NCBI GenBank assembly: GCA_030789695.1
Contig: CM061141.1
Location: 196,613,689 to 196,677,688, forward strand
DNA length: 64,000 nucleotides
Direction: 5' to 3'
DNA from: Scilla litardierei
Lineage: Eukaryota > Streptophyta > Magnoliopsida > Asparagales > Asparagaceae
Shown: positions 1-10,653 of the stretch, in pieces
How the letters are laid out: each line of letters starts with the position of its first letter
Position numbering within the stretch: position 1 is the first letter of the stretch
The notes under the pieces: model-generated
Told to the model about the DNA's origin: nothing
The model's database searches: none
What the model saw: the letters and a program-made list of their open reading frames with translations, nothing else
Made by a program: the position numbers and the translations under genes

Positions 1-695
1 AAACTTGTCGCAACGTTGCGATGAATCGTCGCAACGTCCAATTTTGATTTTGGAAGAGGCTAGGGCTAATTTCTTTGGAAAATAGGACTTGCTAGGGGTT
101 GCTTATATAGTAGAGGTGGGTTGACTTGGTCTAGGGCTAAATCTAATAGGATTAGAATCCAAAAAGATTTGAAATTTGAATTCAAACTTCTCCAACCCAA
201 TCTAGGATTTGACCTGGTCCAAATGAGCTGGAAATTGGCTCAAAAATTCTTTAAAACGTTTGAAACTCAAATAAATTTTCTTTGGCCGAAATTAATTTAA
301 AAATAAATTATTAAAAATAATATAAAACTTGTAAAAATTGTAAAAGTGGTCAAATAAACTCCAAAAATTATAAAATAAATATCGGGGTGATCGTGATGAC
401 GAATGTGAGCTAACTAAGAAGACGGATCTCAAATTCAACGTCGGACGACGAAACTAAAAATAGAAACGTCTCCCGTCAAAAGTGAAAATCGTCACGTCTC
501 ATCGCGTAAGTTTAAATTGTGGAAAAACGACTCGAAGAACGTCGTTCCAAATTAGTGCCACTATTTAATACTCTCCGAGACGTTCGCAACGGCATATCAC
601 ACAAAAGTGTTCACAAACAAATAAAGTCTAAAGCAAACACGTGCGCGGCCAAAAGCACGTGCACGAACAACGTACGACGAAAAGTGGTCGTTACA
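1..695 (-). repeat. 3' LTR of LARD A (first 695 bp only)
   Basis: Collinear with 6430-7124. On the minus strand the LTR starts TGTAACGACC at 695 and is preceded by a polypurine tract. It holds a TATA-like box around 102-111 (minus strand). The remaining 2.1 kb lies outside the window. Confidence 0.92.
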
Positions 696-708
696 TCCTC
701 CCCACCTT
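696..708 (-). promoter_or_regulatory. Polypurine tract of LARD A
   Basis: On the minus strand a purine run (AAGGTGGGGAGGA) abuts the 3' LTR start, the expected position for the plus-strand primer of reverse transcription. G has the same feature at 10641-10653. Confidence 0.85.
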
Positions 709-3700
709 AGAATAAAGTCCGTCCTCGGACTTTCTAATACATCTAGTCGCTCTAGTAACTACCCCAAATCAAGTCACATTATATTTCAAACCAAGTACAG
801 TCATTACAAGTGCTCATATATGCACTAGGTAGTAAAACATTATTACTACCAACACGTATATATATATATACATTCACGTGCGTATACACTTATACCTATT
901 ATAGTCCGTCAACTCCATGCATGTATTTCAATCAGGTCTATAAACATACATCCCTTACATAACAGCTACTACCTACCTAATCACAAAACAATATTTCAGA
1001 TACTTATATAATGATAGTTTCACGCTTAGCCATTACAATCATCGCTATACCTATATGTAGCTACCTATGCACAACAACGAGGGTATACTACTCTCTAATA
1101 TTCATCCAATACCAAACATCTCAACACATATAGTCACACCATACCATTATTAAATCAAGTTCACTATATCTAATATACATTCACCACTACTATAATTTCA
1201 CAATATATAGTCATACAAATGCATGCAATAATTTCACCGTATACTCACATCACATTCGGTCCTATAACTATATTTACGACACGCCACATATATCATAGTC
1301 ATACATACCTATAAATAAGCACATACTTACCCATGCATGGTGCACACCCATACACGCTAACATTTCATTTACGCATACCATTCATACCATTATATATAAC
1401 TAGCTCATCAACACACCTAGTTTAGCTAGTACACATACGTTCACACGAGCAAGTCCTTAGTAAATAACTATACCACAAGACCAGCACCTATAACTATATA
1501 CTGGCGTAGCGACCCACAATCATGTGCGTAGCTCAACCAGGCACAACCACTCCTATCACTATACATACATCAAACATCGCTATATTACAAACATACATTC
1601 AATATACTTAGAGTATACCCACTCAAGCTTGAGTGAGACTCAATACACATATCAGGATATTCTATATACGTAACACGGCATTCATACCTATACCAATACC
1701 ACTCCATAATTTATACGTCTACCAATACAACCATATACATATCATAAGTCATTCACCTAATATTTAGTCAGGTAATACTCACATAGTTCAATCATCCTAT
1801 ATACTATAATAATAATAATACAGACATCAGCACTCGTATAATTATAATACACTTCCTAATACATGCATATGTATTCATCGTATAGTCACCCATAAGTAAT
1901 GTATATATTCACACCATTGCCTACTACCTATAATTAGCACACCAACACCTATATACATACATAGTTAAGATGTGCAATAGTCGTGTATACCTCACGGTAT
2001 GCACGCATGCAACATCCCGCGAAAGCAAACAATACCAATCAAAATTTTAACCCTACTACCTATATATATTACCTATATACTCATGCAACGGATCATAGCT
2101 ACTTACATATAAGCACATATATATCTACTTACGAGCACATACTCATACGTAATAATATATGGATCACTCAATAGGCCTACTTACTTAACTATACATACAC
2201 TTATTATTATCACGCCTAGCACACACATAGCTTTACCAATCATTTTATTTCAACCATAATAAGTATCTCTTACCACATACACAACTTAGATATTCCAACG
2301 CTAATTCAAATATACACAAGCATCCCTAGTATAGTATATCTAACCACTCACAAGTCTATACATTCTAACACACAACCAACTCCCTAATATTACGAATAAC
2401 TCCGAGTACGTATATATATATCACACAATAGGCAAGCATCAATATACTATGGGGGCACGCTCATTCAAGCCCACGTACACCACTTAGGTACGTGCACTAC
2501 GACACCTCACAACGGTCTAAGGGTTTACTAACAACTAAGAGTTGATCAGACATTGAAGGACCCTAAGACCTAAGCAATAGAGGGAGGTCGAAAGCGTGAC
2601 GAGGGGAAGATCGATAAGCACGAGTTCAGATAGGACGAATACGAGAAGACGGCTTGGTCAGGGAAAACATTGGCTCAATGGTGATGTTTAGGTCGAAGGA
2701 AAAGGAGATGTAGTGATGCTTAAATAGGATACAGAAAAGAAAATAGGGTAGGTAGCACGTGCTAAAATACGTGAAATCTGAAAACTGTTGTACTTTAAAA
2801 TTCTCGTCAGAGAAGAAATGTTTGGGGATCGATAAAACGAGTTGTTCAAAATAAATCTGAGTCGAATGTTCAACATAATAGAAAATGGCCTACTGGTTTT
2901 AAAAATCATTTTAAAAGAAAGTAAAATCATTTACACAAATATTAAGGACATGGTTTAGAAAATTTGTACGTCAATATTTTAATAAAATGTGTTGTCAAAA
3001 GTTTTGGAAGGTCGAGAATGGAATCAAGTAACGGAAGAATTTAAACTCATATTAAATGTTTTCAAAACTTTGGGCTATGGAAAATTTAAAATAATCAATT
3101 TTGAAACTTCTTTAGAAAACCATGGTTTGCCAAAAATGAGAAACTGATTTACAAAATGTTCTTAATATACGAGCACAACAAGTCTGACAAGGATATAAAA
3201 ATAATTGAAATTCAATTTGGTTTAGAAATTTCTTCTAAAAGCGTGTATGGTGAGCGGAAAGAAAATAGTAGTAACTTAGCATAAGAATTATCAGGATTGA
3301 ATAGCAAATCTTTAAAATCAAATCAGGGAGGGTCTAAATCAGGAAGTGGTTATGAAAATAGTACTTTTGCAAAAGTCTGAAGTAGCGAAAACGACGAGTC
3401 AAAAACCAACTTGCTGAAATCTGAAATTCCATGTGTCTTGAAAAGTATATTAAAAGTAAACACGATGTATTATTCAAATGGCATAAATAAGAGGGAAAAT
3501 TATAAATCGAACTGAGCAAAATAAAAGTACGGTTCAGAATAAAAGTAATATATGAAAAGACGACATGAGTACGAAAACATAGGCTGGGAAAAATATTATA
3601 AGCTAGAGTTCAAAATTCCGACAAACGTTTTTAAAATTTAAATCAATGAAGAAGTATGAAGTATAAGTATATTAAAATTTTGAACAAAATTAAACTTAGG

Positions 3701-4252
3701 GAAAAAGGAAATCGTAAAATACTTTCAAGAGTTTCAAAGTTCATAATGGAGAGTTTCGAAAAAGGACGACGATCGTCATGAGGTGATCTCGTGTATCGAG
3801 GCAAGGGAATTGGTCGGATGATCAAAACATTCATACGCCTAGGATATGAATCAGAAGAGGCTACGGGGAAACTCCTACGGTCGACCAACTAAAGATTAGG
3901 AACTAGGCGCTAAGACTTCTAAAGGTTAGACGGTAAAGAACTGCGTTCAGCTTGGTCCGAAATCGATGAGCCCAAAAGCGAACGACCGAAGGAAAATCTA
4001 GTAGTCTTAATATGGTCAGGGTTAGGCAAGGACCACTAAGGTAACTCCTACGGCGATCAATTGCTAGAAGGGGGGTCTAACTACCAATCGGAGGCTTCTA
4101 ACTAGCAAGCACAGACGTCTAACTAAGTCCCTTACCACCTAGTGTCCTAAGAAATCGACTAGACTCGGGGCTTAAGACTCGGATGTTGCAATTTATTTAA
4201 TGGACATTCTGTTATTATCGTTGTTACGTTAATTCGCAATTGCAAGATTGAA
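709..4252 (-). other. Non-coding interior of LARD A
   Basis: No ORF longer than about 115 codons and no retroelement protein motif. From about 720 to 2480 the plus strand is rich in A, T and C with very few G (runs of TATATA and CATAC), so the element's sense strand is C-poor. From about 2600 to 4250 the composition is mixed. The region is homologous to the interior of G (10654-14093), and its 5' end to the interior of F (62704-64000). Short ORFs such as 3643-3888 are not kept in G. Confidence 0.85.
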
Positions 4253-4276
4253 CCTGCATGGGCCACCAACAAAACC
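4253..4276 (-). promoter_or_regulatory. Primer-binding-site zone of LARD A
   Basis: Conserved sequence immediately inside the 5' LTR. On the minus strand it reads GGTTTTGTTGGTGG then CCCATGCAGG. The same block follows the 5' LTR in G, I, E and F. It does not match the usual initiator-Met primer site TGGTATCAGAGC, so the priming tRNA is unresolved. TGCAGGT here can pair with ACCTGCA inside the LTR end. Confidence 0.6.
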
Positions 4277-5284
4277 TGTCACGCCCCGCTTCCCAAAAAC
4301 GTGGAGTCGAAGCGTGAGAAGGTCCGCCTAGACTTGAAGCTACAAAGCCGCAAGTCCGATAAGCGTCAATCACTTTAAAACTGCAGGTCCTTGCAACGCG
4401 AACGAAACAAAGATAATAATAATTAAATGAGACAAAGAAATATCTCAGAATATCCATAAAATAAGTTTCCAACATCGCAGAAAAAGCCACCAGGCTAAAA
4501 GAAAAGTCTAAAGGCCCAAACCTGGCCAACAAAAGTACAAAGTACAAAACAACGGTGCTACGCACCAACGACTAACAAAAGGCCTAAAAACAACATAAAG
4601 CTCAACAAAAACTCAAAGCTTGGTCACCGGTGTCCACCAAAATCCTCCTGTGTAATTATGGACTCAGACTCAGCGTCAGCAACACATCACGTACACAGCA
4701 ACGATCTCTGGCTCAGGGTCTAACATGTGGCACCCAAAGAGAAAGGGGCACATGTCAGCAAGTCTGGAAGACTTGTGCAAGTGAAACTGAAAGTAAAGTG
4801 AACAACCTAGCAGTTCTAGTATGAATGCGATGACATGACAGTTTAAAGTATGAGTGCAACAGGTAAAGTAAAGTAAGGTACAGTACGAGCATGACATGAC
4901 ATTCACAAGACAAGTACAAGACAAGAAAAGTAAGCACCTCGTGCACAGAGATTCCGTCCTTTGGCTAGAGGGCGGATCAGGCCACTCCTAAGCTCAAGTA
5001 ACCGTTTATCCCTACCCCTCCACGTGTATCGGGCATTGGTTTCTGGCCAACACATGAGGCCCGCTTCTGGACCACGAGCCAGGAAGTGTTTAAACAAGTA
5101 TGGCCTAGGGGTGCACCTAGCCAGGGACACTGAAACACGGATTTGTACAAGTATTTTTGTAGCGTGTGCTACGATGCAACAATCAAGTTGGATGACATGT
5201 AAGATGCAATGCATGGCAGTTAAAAGTGCGTACAGATAAAGAAAGTAAACGTGACAGTTTAGTATGCATGAACAACAAGTTTAA

Positions 5285-5475
5285 AGGGTTGGATCTAGCT
5301 TCGTTGTCAAGCTAGATCAATTAGGTGACGGATCTAGTTTCGTTGTCAAACTAGATCAAGTAGGCGTCTAGCCAGCTATCATTTCACTGACTAGTCTCTT
5401 TTACGCTAAAAGCAAGTAAGTGGCCTAAAAACATGGCCCTACACAAGAGTTGGCAAGTTTCACTTGCCTGCAAGT
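5285..5475 (-). other. Conserved hairpin module in the LTR of A
   Basis: Read on the minus strand: hairpin GGCAAGTGAAACTTGCC, a GGCC/GGCC pair, a hairpin with loop TGAAATGATAG between CTAGTCAG and CTGGCTAG, then two hairpins with core TTGACAACGAA and stems starting GATCTAG. The order and loops recur in G, I, D, E and F. Confidence 0.75.
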
Positions 5476-6019
5476 ACAACGTCTGAGCACAGCGTCCAAT
5501 GAGTCCAAGAATCACAATTATCCTACGTGCAAAGTCCACCGGCCTAAAGTCCATATTATTAATCTTGATTAGTGAATTTAAAACATTTAAAATACTTTAA
5601 AAATACTGATTTTAGTCTTGATTAGCATGCAATTGGGTTGGGGGTCCTAGGGGTGCAAAACGTTACCTCAACACGACGCGAAAGCTACACCGGCGTCGGG
5701 TAGCGACGCCGGGGGTTGGAATAATAGAACGCGCTCCAAGTCCTGATTCCAAAATATATTCCTCGCTGGAAAATTCAGAGCTTCAACCGGGGCGACGGTT
5801 CCAGATTCCAAGGCTCGCACGTGCGACGACGGGCTACGACGTGCGACGACGTCGTACGCGACGAATCCTCGAAGAGCAAGCACCAAAGTGGGGCCCACAA
5901 TAGTCCTAGGGACCTTTGGGGGACCCACAATAACTCTAGAGAACTTGGGGGGCCCACGGTGGCAAGCGGTGCGAGAGTTGCGACGTTGCGACGAACGTCG
6001 CTCGGTCGGACCCTAGCCT

Positions 6020-6430
6020 GACCGAGAGAATCTCTCGGTCAGACACAGCGCACGGCGCTGTGCAGCGCTGCGGAGCGGCCTCAGCATCGGGTGCGGGGAG
6101 TTCCCTCGGTCGGAGCGGGGGGGCAGCGTCGGTCGGGCGCCTTGGATGCGGGGGAGCGCAGCGCTGCAACGTTGCAAGCGTTGCAACGTTGCGGGCTTTG
6201 GCGATGGCGGGCGGGCGCTTCGGTCGGACACGGGGAAAAGCGGGATGCGGAGGGGGCCTTGCGAGCGGTGCGGGGCGATGCGGTTGAGCGGAGCGGGCGA
6301 CCGGTCTGACCGAGGGGATCTCTCGGTCGGAGCGGGCGAACGGAGGGAGCGGTGCAGCCAAGCTGGGTGCGGGGGCGGCCAGCGGTCGGAGCGGGAGAAC
6401 GGAGCCCGTTCTCTCGGTCGGGGCGGGGGA
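6020..6430 (-). repeat. GC-rich palindrome array in the LTR of A
   Basis: Many copies of CTCGGTC and its complement GACCGAG, often facing each other (for example TGACCGAGAG...CTCTCGGTCA near 6018-6042), mixed with GTTGCAACGTTGC-type palindromes. It lies downstream of the TATA box in transcript direction. Confidence 0.8.
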
Positions 6431-6530
6431 AACTTGTCGCAACGTTGCGATGAATCGTCGCAACGTCCAATTTTGATTTTGGAAGAGGCTAGGGCTAATT
6501 TCTTTGGAAAATAGGACTTGCTAGGGGTTG

Positions 6531-6540
6531 CTTATATAGT
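6531..6540 (-). promoter_or_regulatory. TATA box of LTR A
   Basis: ACTATATAAG on the minus strand, conserved in the 3' LTR copy (102-111), the solo LTR (about 18032-18041) and F (60326-60334). Confidence 0.65.
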
Positions 6541-7124
6541 AGAGGTGGGTTGACTTGGTCTAGGGCTAAATCTAATAGGATTAGAATCCAAAAAGATTTG
6601 AAATTTGAATTCAAACTTCTCCAACCCAATCTAGGATTTGACCTGGTCCAAATGAGCTGGAAATTGGCTCAAAAATTCTTTAAAACGTTTGAAACTCAAA
6701 TAAATTTTCTTTGGCCGAAATTAATTTAAAAATAAATTATTAAAAATAATATAAAACTTGTAAAAATTGTGAAAGTAGTCAAATAAACTCCAAAAATTAT
6801 AAAATAAATATCGGGGTGATCGTGATGACGAATGTGAGCTAACTAAGAAGACGGATCTCAAATTCAACGTCGGACGACGAAACTAAAAATAGAAACGTCT
6901 CCCGTCAAAAGTGAAAATCGTCACGTCTCATCGCGTAAGTTTAAATTGTGGAAAAACGACTCGAAGAACGTCGTTCCAAATTAGTGCCACTATTTAATAC
7001 TCTCCGAGACGTTCGCAACGGCATATCACACAAAAGTGTTCACAAACAAATAAAGTCTAAAGCAAACACGTGCGCGGCCAAAAGCACGTGCACGAACAAC
7101 GTACGACGAAAAGTGGTCGTTACA

Positions 7125-7603
7125 TAGACTTGTAGACGATGTTGGTGAACCTCGTAAACATATCTGATATAGTCTCTAATGGTAGCATGTGAAATCCCTC
7201 TACTCTGTGCTCAGAAGTGCAAGTCTAGACTCCTTCACCTGTGATGTTCCCTCGTGCGTCACCTCCAATGTATGCCATATTTCCTGCGCAGTTAAACAAT
7301 GTGAGATTCTATTATATTCAGATTTATCAAGTGCACAAATGAGAGCATTCATAGCTTTAGCATTTAGAGAATAAGATTTCCAATCATTATCATCCCATTG
7401 GTCATTTGGTTTTTCAATCTCAACACTGTCTACTTTAATAACATGCAGTTTATATCCTTTTTCAATTATTTGCCAAGCTTTATAATCAACAGAAATAAGG
7501 TAGATTTTCATTCGATTTTTCCAATAAGCATAATCACCTCCATTAAACCTAGGGGATGTGAAACAGACTGACCATCTGCAAAAGCACTATCAATGTGATC
7601 CAT
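7125..7603 (-). pseudogene. Copia gag fragment (UBN2-type), frameshifted and truncated
   Basis: A minus-strand ATG at 7603 opens a frame that shifts near 7550 into one encoding a typical plant copia Gag: ISVDYKAWQIIEKGY near 7490, then SLNAKAMNALICALDKSEYN, then EIWHTLEVTHEGTSQVKES near 7230. This is the UBN2/DUF4219 gag domain that forms the capsid. A second shift near 7215 moves to a frame with FHMLPLETISDMFTRFTNIV, also typical of copia gag. The gene is then cut by the insertion of LARD A at 7125. Two frameshifts and the truncation make it a pseudogene. No zinc knuckle, protease or RT of this element is in the window. Confidence 0.85.
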
Positions 7604-7634
7604 GGTCAATCCTAGGCTAGATCCTAAAACCTGC

Positions 7635-7646
7635 TCAGATACCACT
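7635..7646 (-). promoter_or_regulatory. Primer binding site of copia H
   Basis: Minus strand TGGTATCTGAGC, one base different from the initiator-Met primer site TGGTATCAGAGC, two bases inside the LTR end. Confidence 0.85.
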
Positions 7647-7648
7647 TG

Positions 7649-9492
7649 TTAGATCTGGATCCTAGCCTAGAGGGGGGTGAATAGGCTAATAAAAATAATT
7701 CGTGCAACCCACGAATAAGCACACGCGGTTATAGCAGTAACAGGGTAAATAAAAAGCAGACACAGAGTACATAGCAGATTTACCCTGGTTCGGTCGCCCC
7801 AATGACCTACTCCAGCCCCCAACGCAGATACTAGAATTGAATAGTGCAATAGGTACAAAACCACAATTTAGAGCATGCTCAGAGCACCTTCTACGTCTCT
7901 ACACTCGTCAGGCTCTCAGTACCCCACTCACTGTGTTTTCTCTCACTATCAATCCTAGTAACGCTTTCTACCAGCTAGTCCCAAACTAGCTGGGTCCCAC
8001 TTGTCTAGCCCCAACCAGACAAGTCCCAAAATAGTCCCCAAAAATGGTAAAGTTTCCCCTACGAAGATCTATCACAATTGCTACACAAAATAATAAAGTA
8101 TTGAGTTTAGAAAGCTCAGATTGTGCAGCAGCGATGTCTTCGTCAATAAGCACGGGACAGTTGTCGTCTGGCAAGTAGTAGTAGTCTCTCGATGTCTCCT
8201 CAATAGTTTGGCTCCCCTCTCGATGAAACTTGCGTCTTCTACCAAAGATTGAAACTTGTGACTTCTCACCTTGTAAACAATGATTCCTTGCTGCCTGCGC
8301 TTCTCTTCACCAATTACCTGTGCCGATGCCCTCAAAAAAATATCTGCAAACAAAAGATCTTGTTTCTTTGATTTCTTGTAAACAAATAAACCCCAAACAA
8401 AGCTTCGGCCCCTTTTTGTACGGCCACACCTGAGAGAAAAACAAGGTTAGATTCGGATGTCACTTAAAAAAATGCAAACCAAAAACTTGAAGACCAAAGC
8501 ATCTGCGTGTATTCCCTTTTGTTTTTTTGGTTGCAAGCTGGGAATTTTTGTTGCCTCAAAGGAAACGTGCGCACCCCTCTGATAATTTCGACCTTTGTTT
8601 GAGCGTACGGCTGTCAATTGAAAATCAAACAAAAAAAGCATGTGGCCTTCAATAAAAGCTGTGCGGCGCTTAAGGATTTTTGGCAAACAAAAAAATGTGT
8701 GCACAAAAAACGGCAGATGGCTAGAAGAGAGTTTCTACGGCTCTTGGGTGTGCGTGAGTTCCTCTTGATCTTGTGCCTGCAAAAGAAACAAGGAAGATTA
8801 GCTTGAGATGGAATAACATTGCTGGTTGTTGTCTATTCTTGATCCTTGCTCCCTCTACAATTATTTGTTTCAGCCTCCTCTCTCCTATTAATTTTGCAGC
8901 CGCCGCCTCTTTGATTCGAGAGAGAGTTTTTCTCAATTAACATAAGGGCCTTATATAAGGATTGCTGGCTAACCTAGTTTGATAGGGTTTTTACAACAAT
9001 GTCATCTAAGTCCTTTGCTGGGCCAGCCAAAAAAAATTAGCAATCGCCACTTATTTGATTTCCTCAGCCAATCCAATTGAATTTCCAAAGCCCTTTTTGT
9101 TTTGAATTGCTCAGCCAAGTTCACATGAATGCACTTAAAAATCTTTGGTACGTGAATGACACACTAATGGATGCATGCACTTATATGAATTAATTAGTGC
9201 ACCTATAAATAACTTTTGTCATTGCCATTCTGAAGATGCATGCACTTATATGAATTAATTAGTGCACTTATAAATAACTTTTGTCACCATCCACCTTAAT
9301 TATGTGTTGCTCACCACCAATTAATGTGGCCTTGAATTTGATACTTTGGTGTGTGAGTTTGATCTCAGATGTGTTCAAGTCACTTCATGAACTCGACTTC
9401 GCCATTCCTGAAACACACTTAGCATACACATTAAATAGTTCGCACACATTTGTCATCATCAAACTAAAGTTCCTAGATCGTTGCGTCCAACA
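7649..9492 (-). repeat. 5' LTR of copia H (1844 bp)
   Basis: Begins TGTTAGATCT at 7649 and ends CCAACA at 9492 on the plus strand, giving TGTT...AACA inverted ends. It contains a TATA box as a CCTTATATAAGG palindrome (8950-8961) and a tandem duplication with a 65-bp period at 9170-9299. Short ORFs inside it (for example 8081-8353) show no motif. Confidence 0.85.
9170..9299. repeat. 65-bp tandem duplication in the LTR of H
   Basis: Two copies, starting at 9170 and 9235 with GATGCATGCACTTATATGAA, each continuing through TAATTAGTGCAC and ATAACTTTTGTCA. They lie upstream of the TATA box, in U3. Confidence 0.8.
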
Positions 9493-10640
9493 GGGTTTGC
9501 GGTAGTTTCGAGGGTGGAGGAGAGGTGCACGACCATGGCGCTTGGGGGGCGTTTGACAGTTTGAAGGGGATGGTGATGTGTTTGGGGCTAAGATGGCCGG
9601 AGGTAGAAGCTAGCAAGGGGAGAGGGAGGTGCGCTGCCGTGGGGCTGCCGGAGGTGGCCAGCCAGGTGGGGGAAACATCAGTCCGTGAGCAAGGGTAGGG
9701 GTGTGCGACAATGATAGTTGGAGGGAGAGGAGAAGTGTGGCGGTTTGAGGAAGGGAGGAGGAGATCGGATCCATGGGGAGAGAAGCGCTGCTCGTGGGGG
9801 TCTTGTTGGGTGACACAGGGTGCACCGACGGCAGCCCTGGCCATGGTGGCCGGCGATCTAAGAGGAGCAGCGGCCATGGGGGTTCGACGGTGTTTTGGAG
9901 AGGATGGGGAGGCCTAGGCGGCGCTGGGGATGGCCAGAAAATAGGTGTTCACCGGAGCAAGGAGTCGGGAGGGCGGAGCTAAAGCCCCGGGTCTGAGGGG
10001 GAGGCCATGGTTGATGGCGGCTACTATGTGCTAGGGCTGGGCTGCGTGGATGTTTAGAGATGGGAGGGTTTTGCTATATTGATTTGAGAAGGTGTATAGT
10101 TAAGGGAAAGTGGGAGAGAGAATGTGAGAAGGAGGTGGTGCAATTTGTTTAATAGGGGGTGGTGGATAGCTAGGGAAGAAGACATGTGAAACGTGGGATA
10201 CCCTATTGTTTAAGTTGATTTTTAATTAGGGGTTTGAAATTAAGGTTAGCTAGGTTAAACATAAGTTGAAAGTGATTAGAGTAATTGGCCAACTAAGCGG
10301 TGTCCGAAAAATATAATAAAAATATAGGGACGACCGTATCGACGAGAGAATCGAGGCTATGATGATCGGTCACTCGCTAAGGAAGAGAAAAATGGAACTA
10401 AAAATAGAAAGGTCTAACGACGAAGGTGGAAGCTACAACACCTCTTCAAACAAAGTTATTTTGTGGGAGAACGACCCGTCAAGTGACGTTCCAAAATAAT
10501 TCCAAAAATAAATACTCTTCAAGAGGGTCACAATGACATATCGCATCATAGGTTTCGAATACAAGAAGAGATCAAATTAATTACGCTTACGAGCAAAAGT
10601 ACGCGCAAGAAAAACGTGCGATCGAAAAGCGACCGTGACA
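9493..10640 (-). repeat. 3' LTR of G (part)
   Basis: Aligns with 18686-19834 (1148 against 1149 bp). The part that should lie left of 9493 is separated by the copia H insertion. Homologous GC-rich ORFs here (9473-9877, 9773-9982) recur at 18622-19176 in the other LTR and reflect LTR duplication, not genes. Confidence 0.88.
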
Positions 10641-10653
10641 TCCTACCCACCTT
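10641..10653 (-). promoter_or_regulatory. Polypurine tract of G
   Basis: Minus-strand purine run AAGGTGGGTAGGA directly before the 3' LTR, matching that of LARD A. Confidence 0.8.

Larger units (their letters stand above)
1..7124 (-). mobile_element. Element A: LARD-type non-autonomous LTR retrotransposon
   Basis: Two matching LTR segments (1-695 and 6430-7124, equal length, about two differences by eye) flank about 3.6 kb with no credible protein. The element is read on the minus strand: 5' LTR 4277-7124, primer-site zone next to it, non-coding interior, polypurine tract, then the start of the 3' LTR, which runs off the left end of the window. Length and lack of coding potential fit a large retrotransposon derivative (LARD). 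A second copy, F, lies at 59742-64000 in the other orientation. A is inserted in the gag of copia fragment H. The near-identical LTRs make it one of the youngest insertions here. Confidence 0.9.
4277..7124 (-). repeat. 5' LTR of LARD A (2848 bp)
   Basis: On the plus strand it runs from TGTCACGCCCC (4277) to GTGGTCGTTACA (7124); on the minus strand TGTAACG...CGTGACA. Its outer 695 bp repeat 1-695. In transcription order it has a TATA box (6531-6540), a GC-rich array of palindromes (about 6020-6430), a multi-hairpin module (about 5285-5470) and the end next to the primer site. Closely related to solo LTR 15829-18626 and to F (59742-62679). Confidence 0.93.
7125..9492 (-). mobile_element. Element H: Ty1/copia retrotransposon fragment
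   Basis: Minus-strand copia element of which only the 5' LTR (7649-9492), primer site, leader and the beginning of gag remain. It stops at 7125 where LARD A is inserted. It is itself inserted in the 3' LTR of G at 9493. The rest of H should lie left of A, outside the window. Confidence 0.85.

Noticed and set aside
1500..2500. Possible tRNA or microsatellite locus in the TATATA-rich stretch
   Set aside because: No cloverleaf or internal A/B box seen; it is simple AT-rich interior of LARD A, matched in G.
3643..3888. 81-codon ORF in LARD A with a partial match in F (63119-63322)
   Set aside because: Only the first part agrees, the reading then diverges, and G has stops in the equivalent place. 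No sign of a kept protein.
4676..4946. Cys-rich short ORFs in the LTR of A
   Set aside because: They fall in the degraded counterpart of the acidic LTR ORF and its neighbours, on hairpin DNA, and are not conserved between copies.
5936..6514. Overlapping ORFs of 70-175 codons on both strands
   Set aside because: They lie in the GC-rich palindrome array of the LTR, are open in several frames at once, and recur in every LTR copy with frameshifts. The same applies to 17184-18008, 54896-55630 and 60373-60975.
9473..9982. Pro/Ser-rich ORFs repeated at 18622-19176
   Set aside because: The repetition is explained by the two LTR copies of G; no known motif, and the copies differ by frameshifts.
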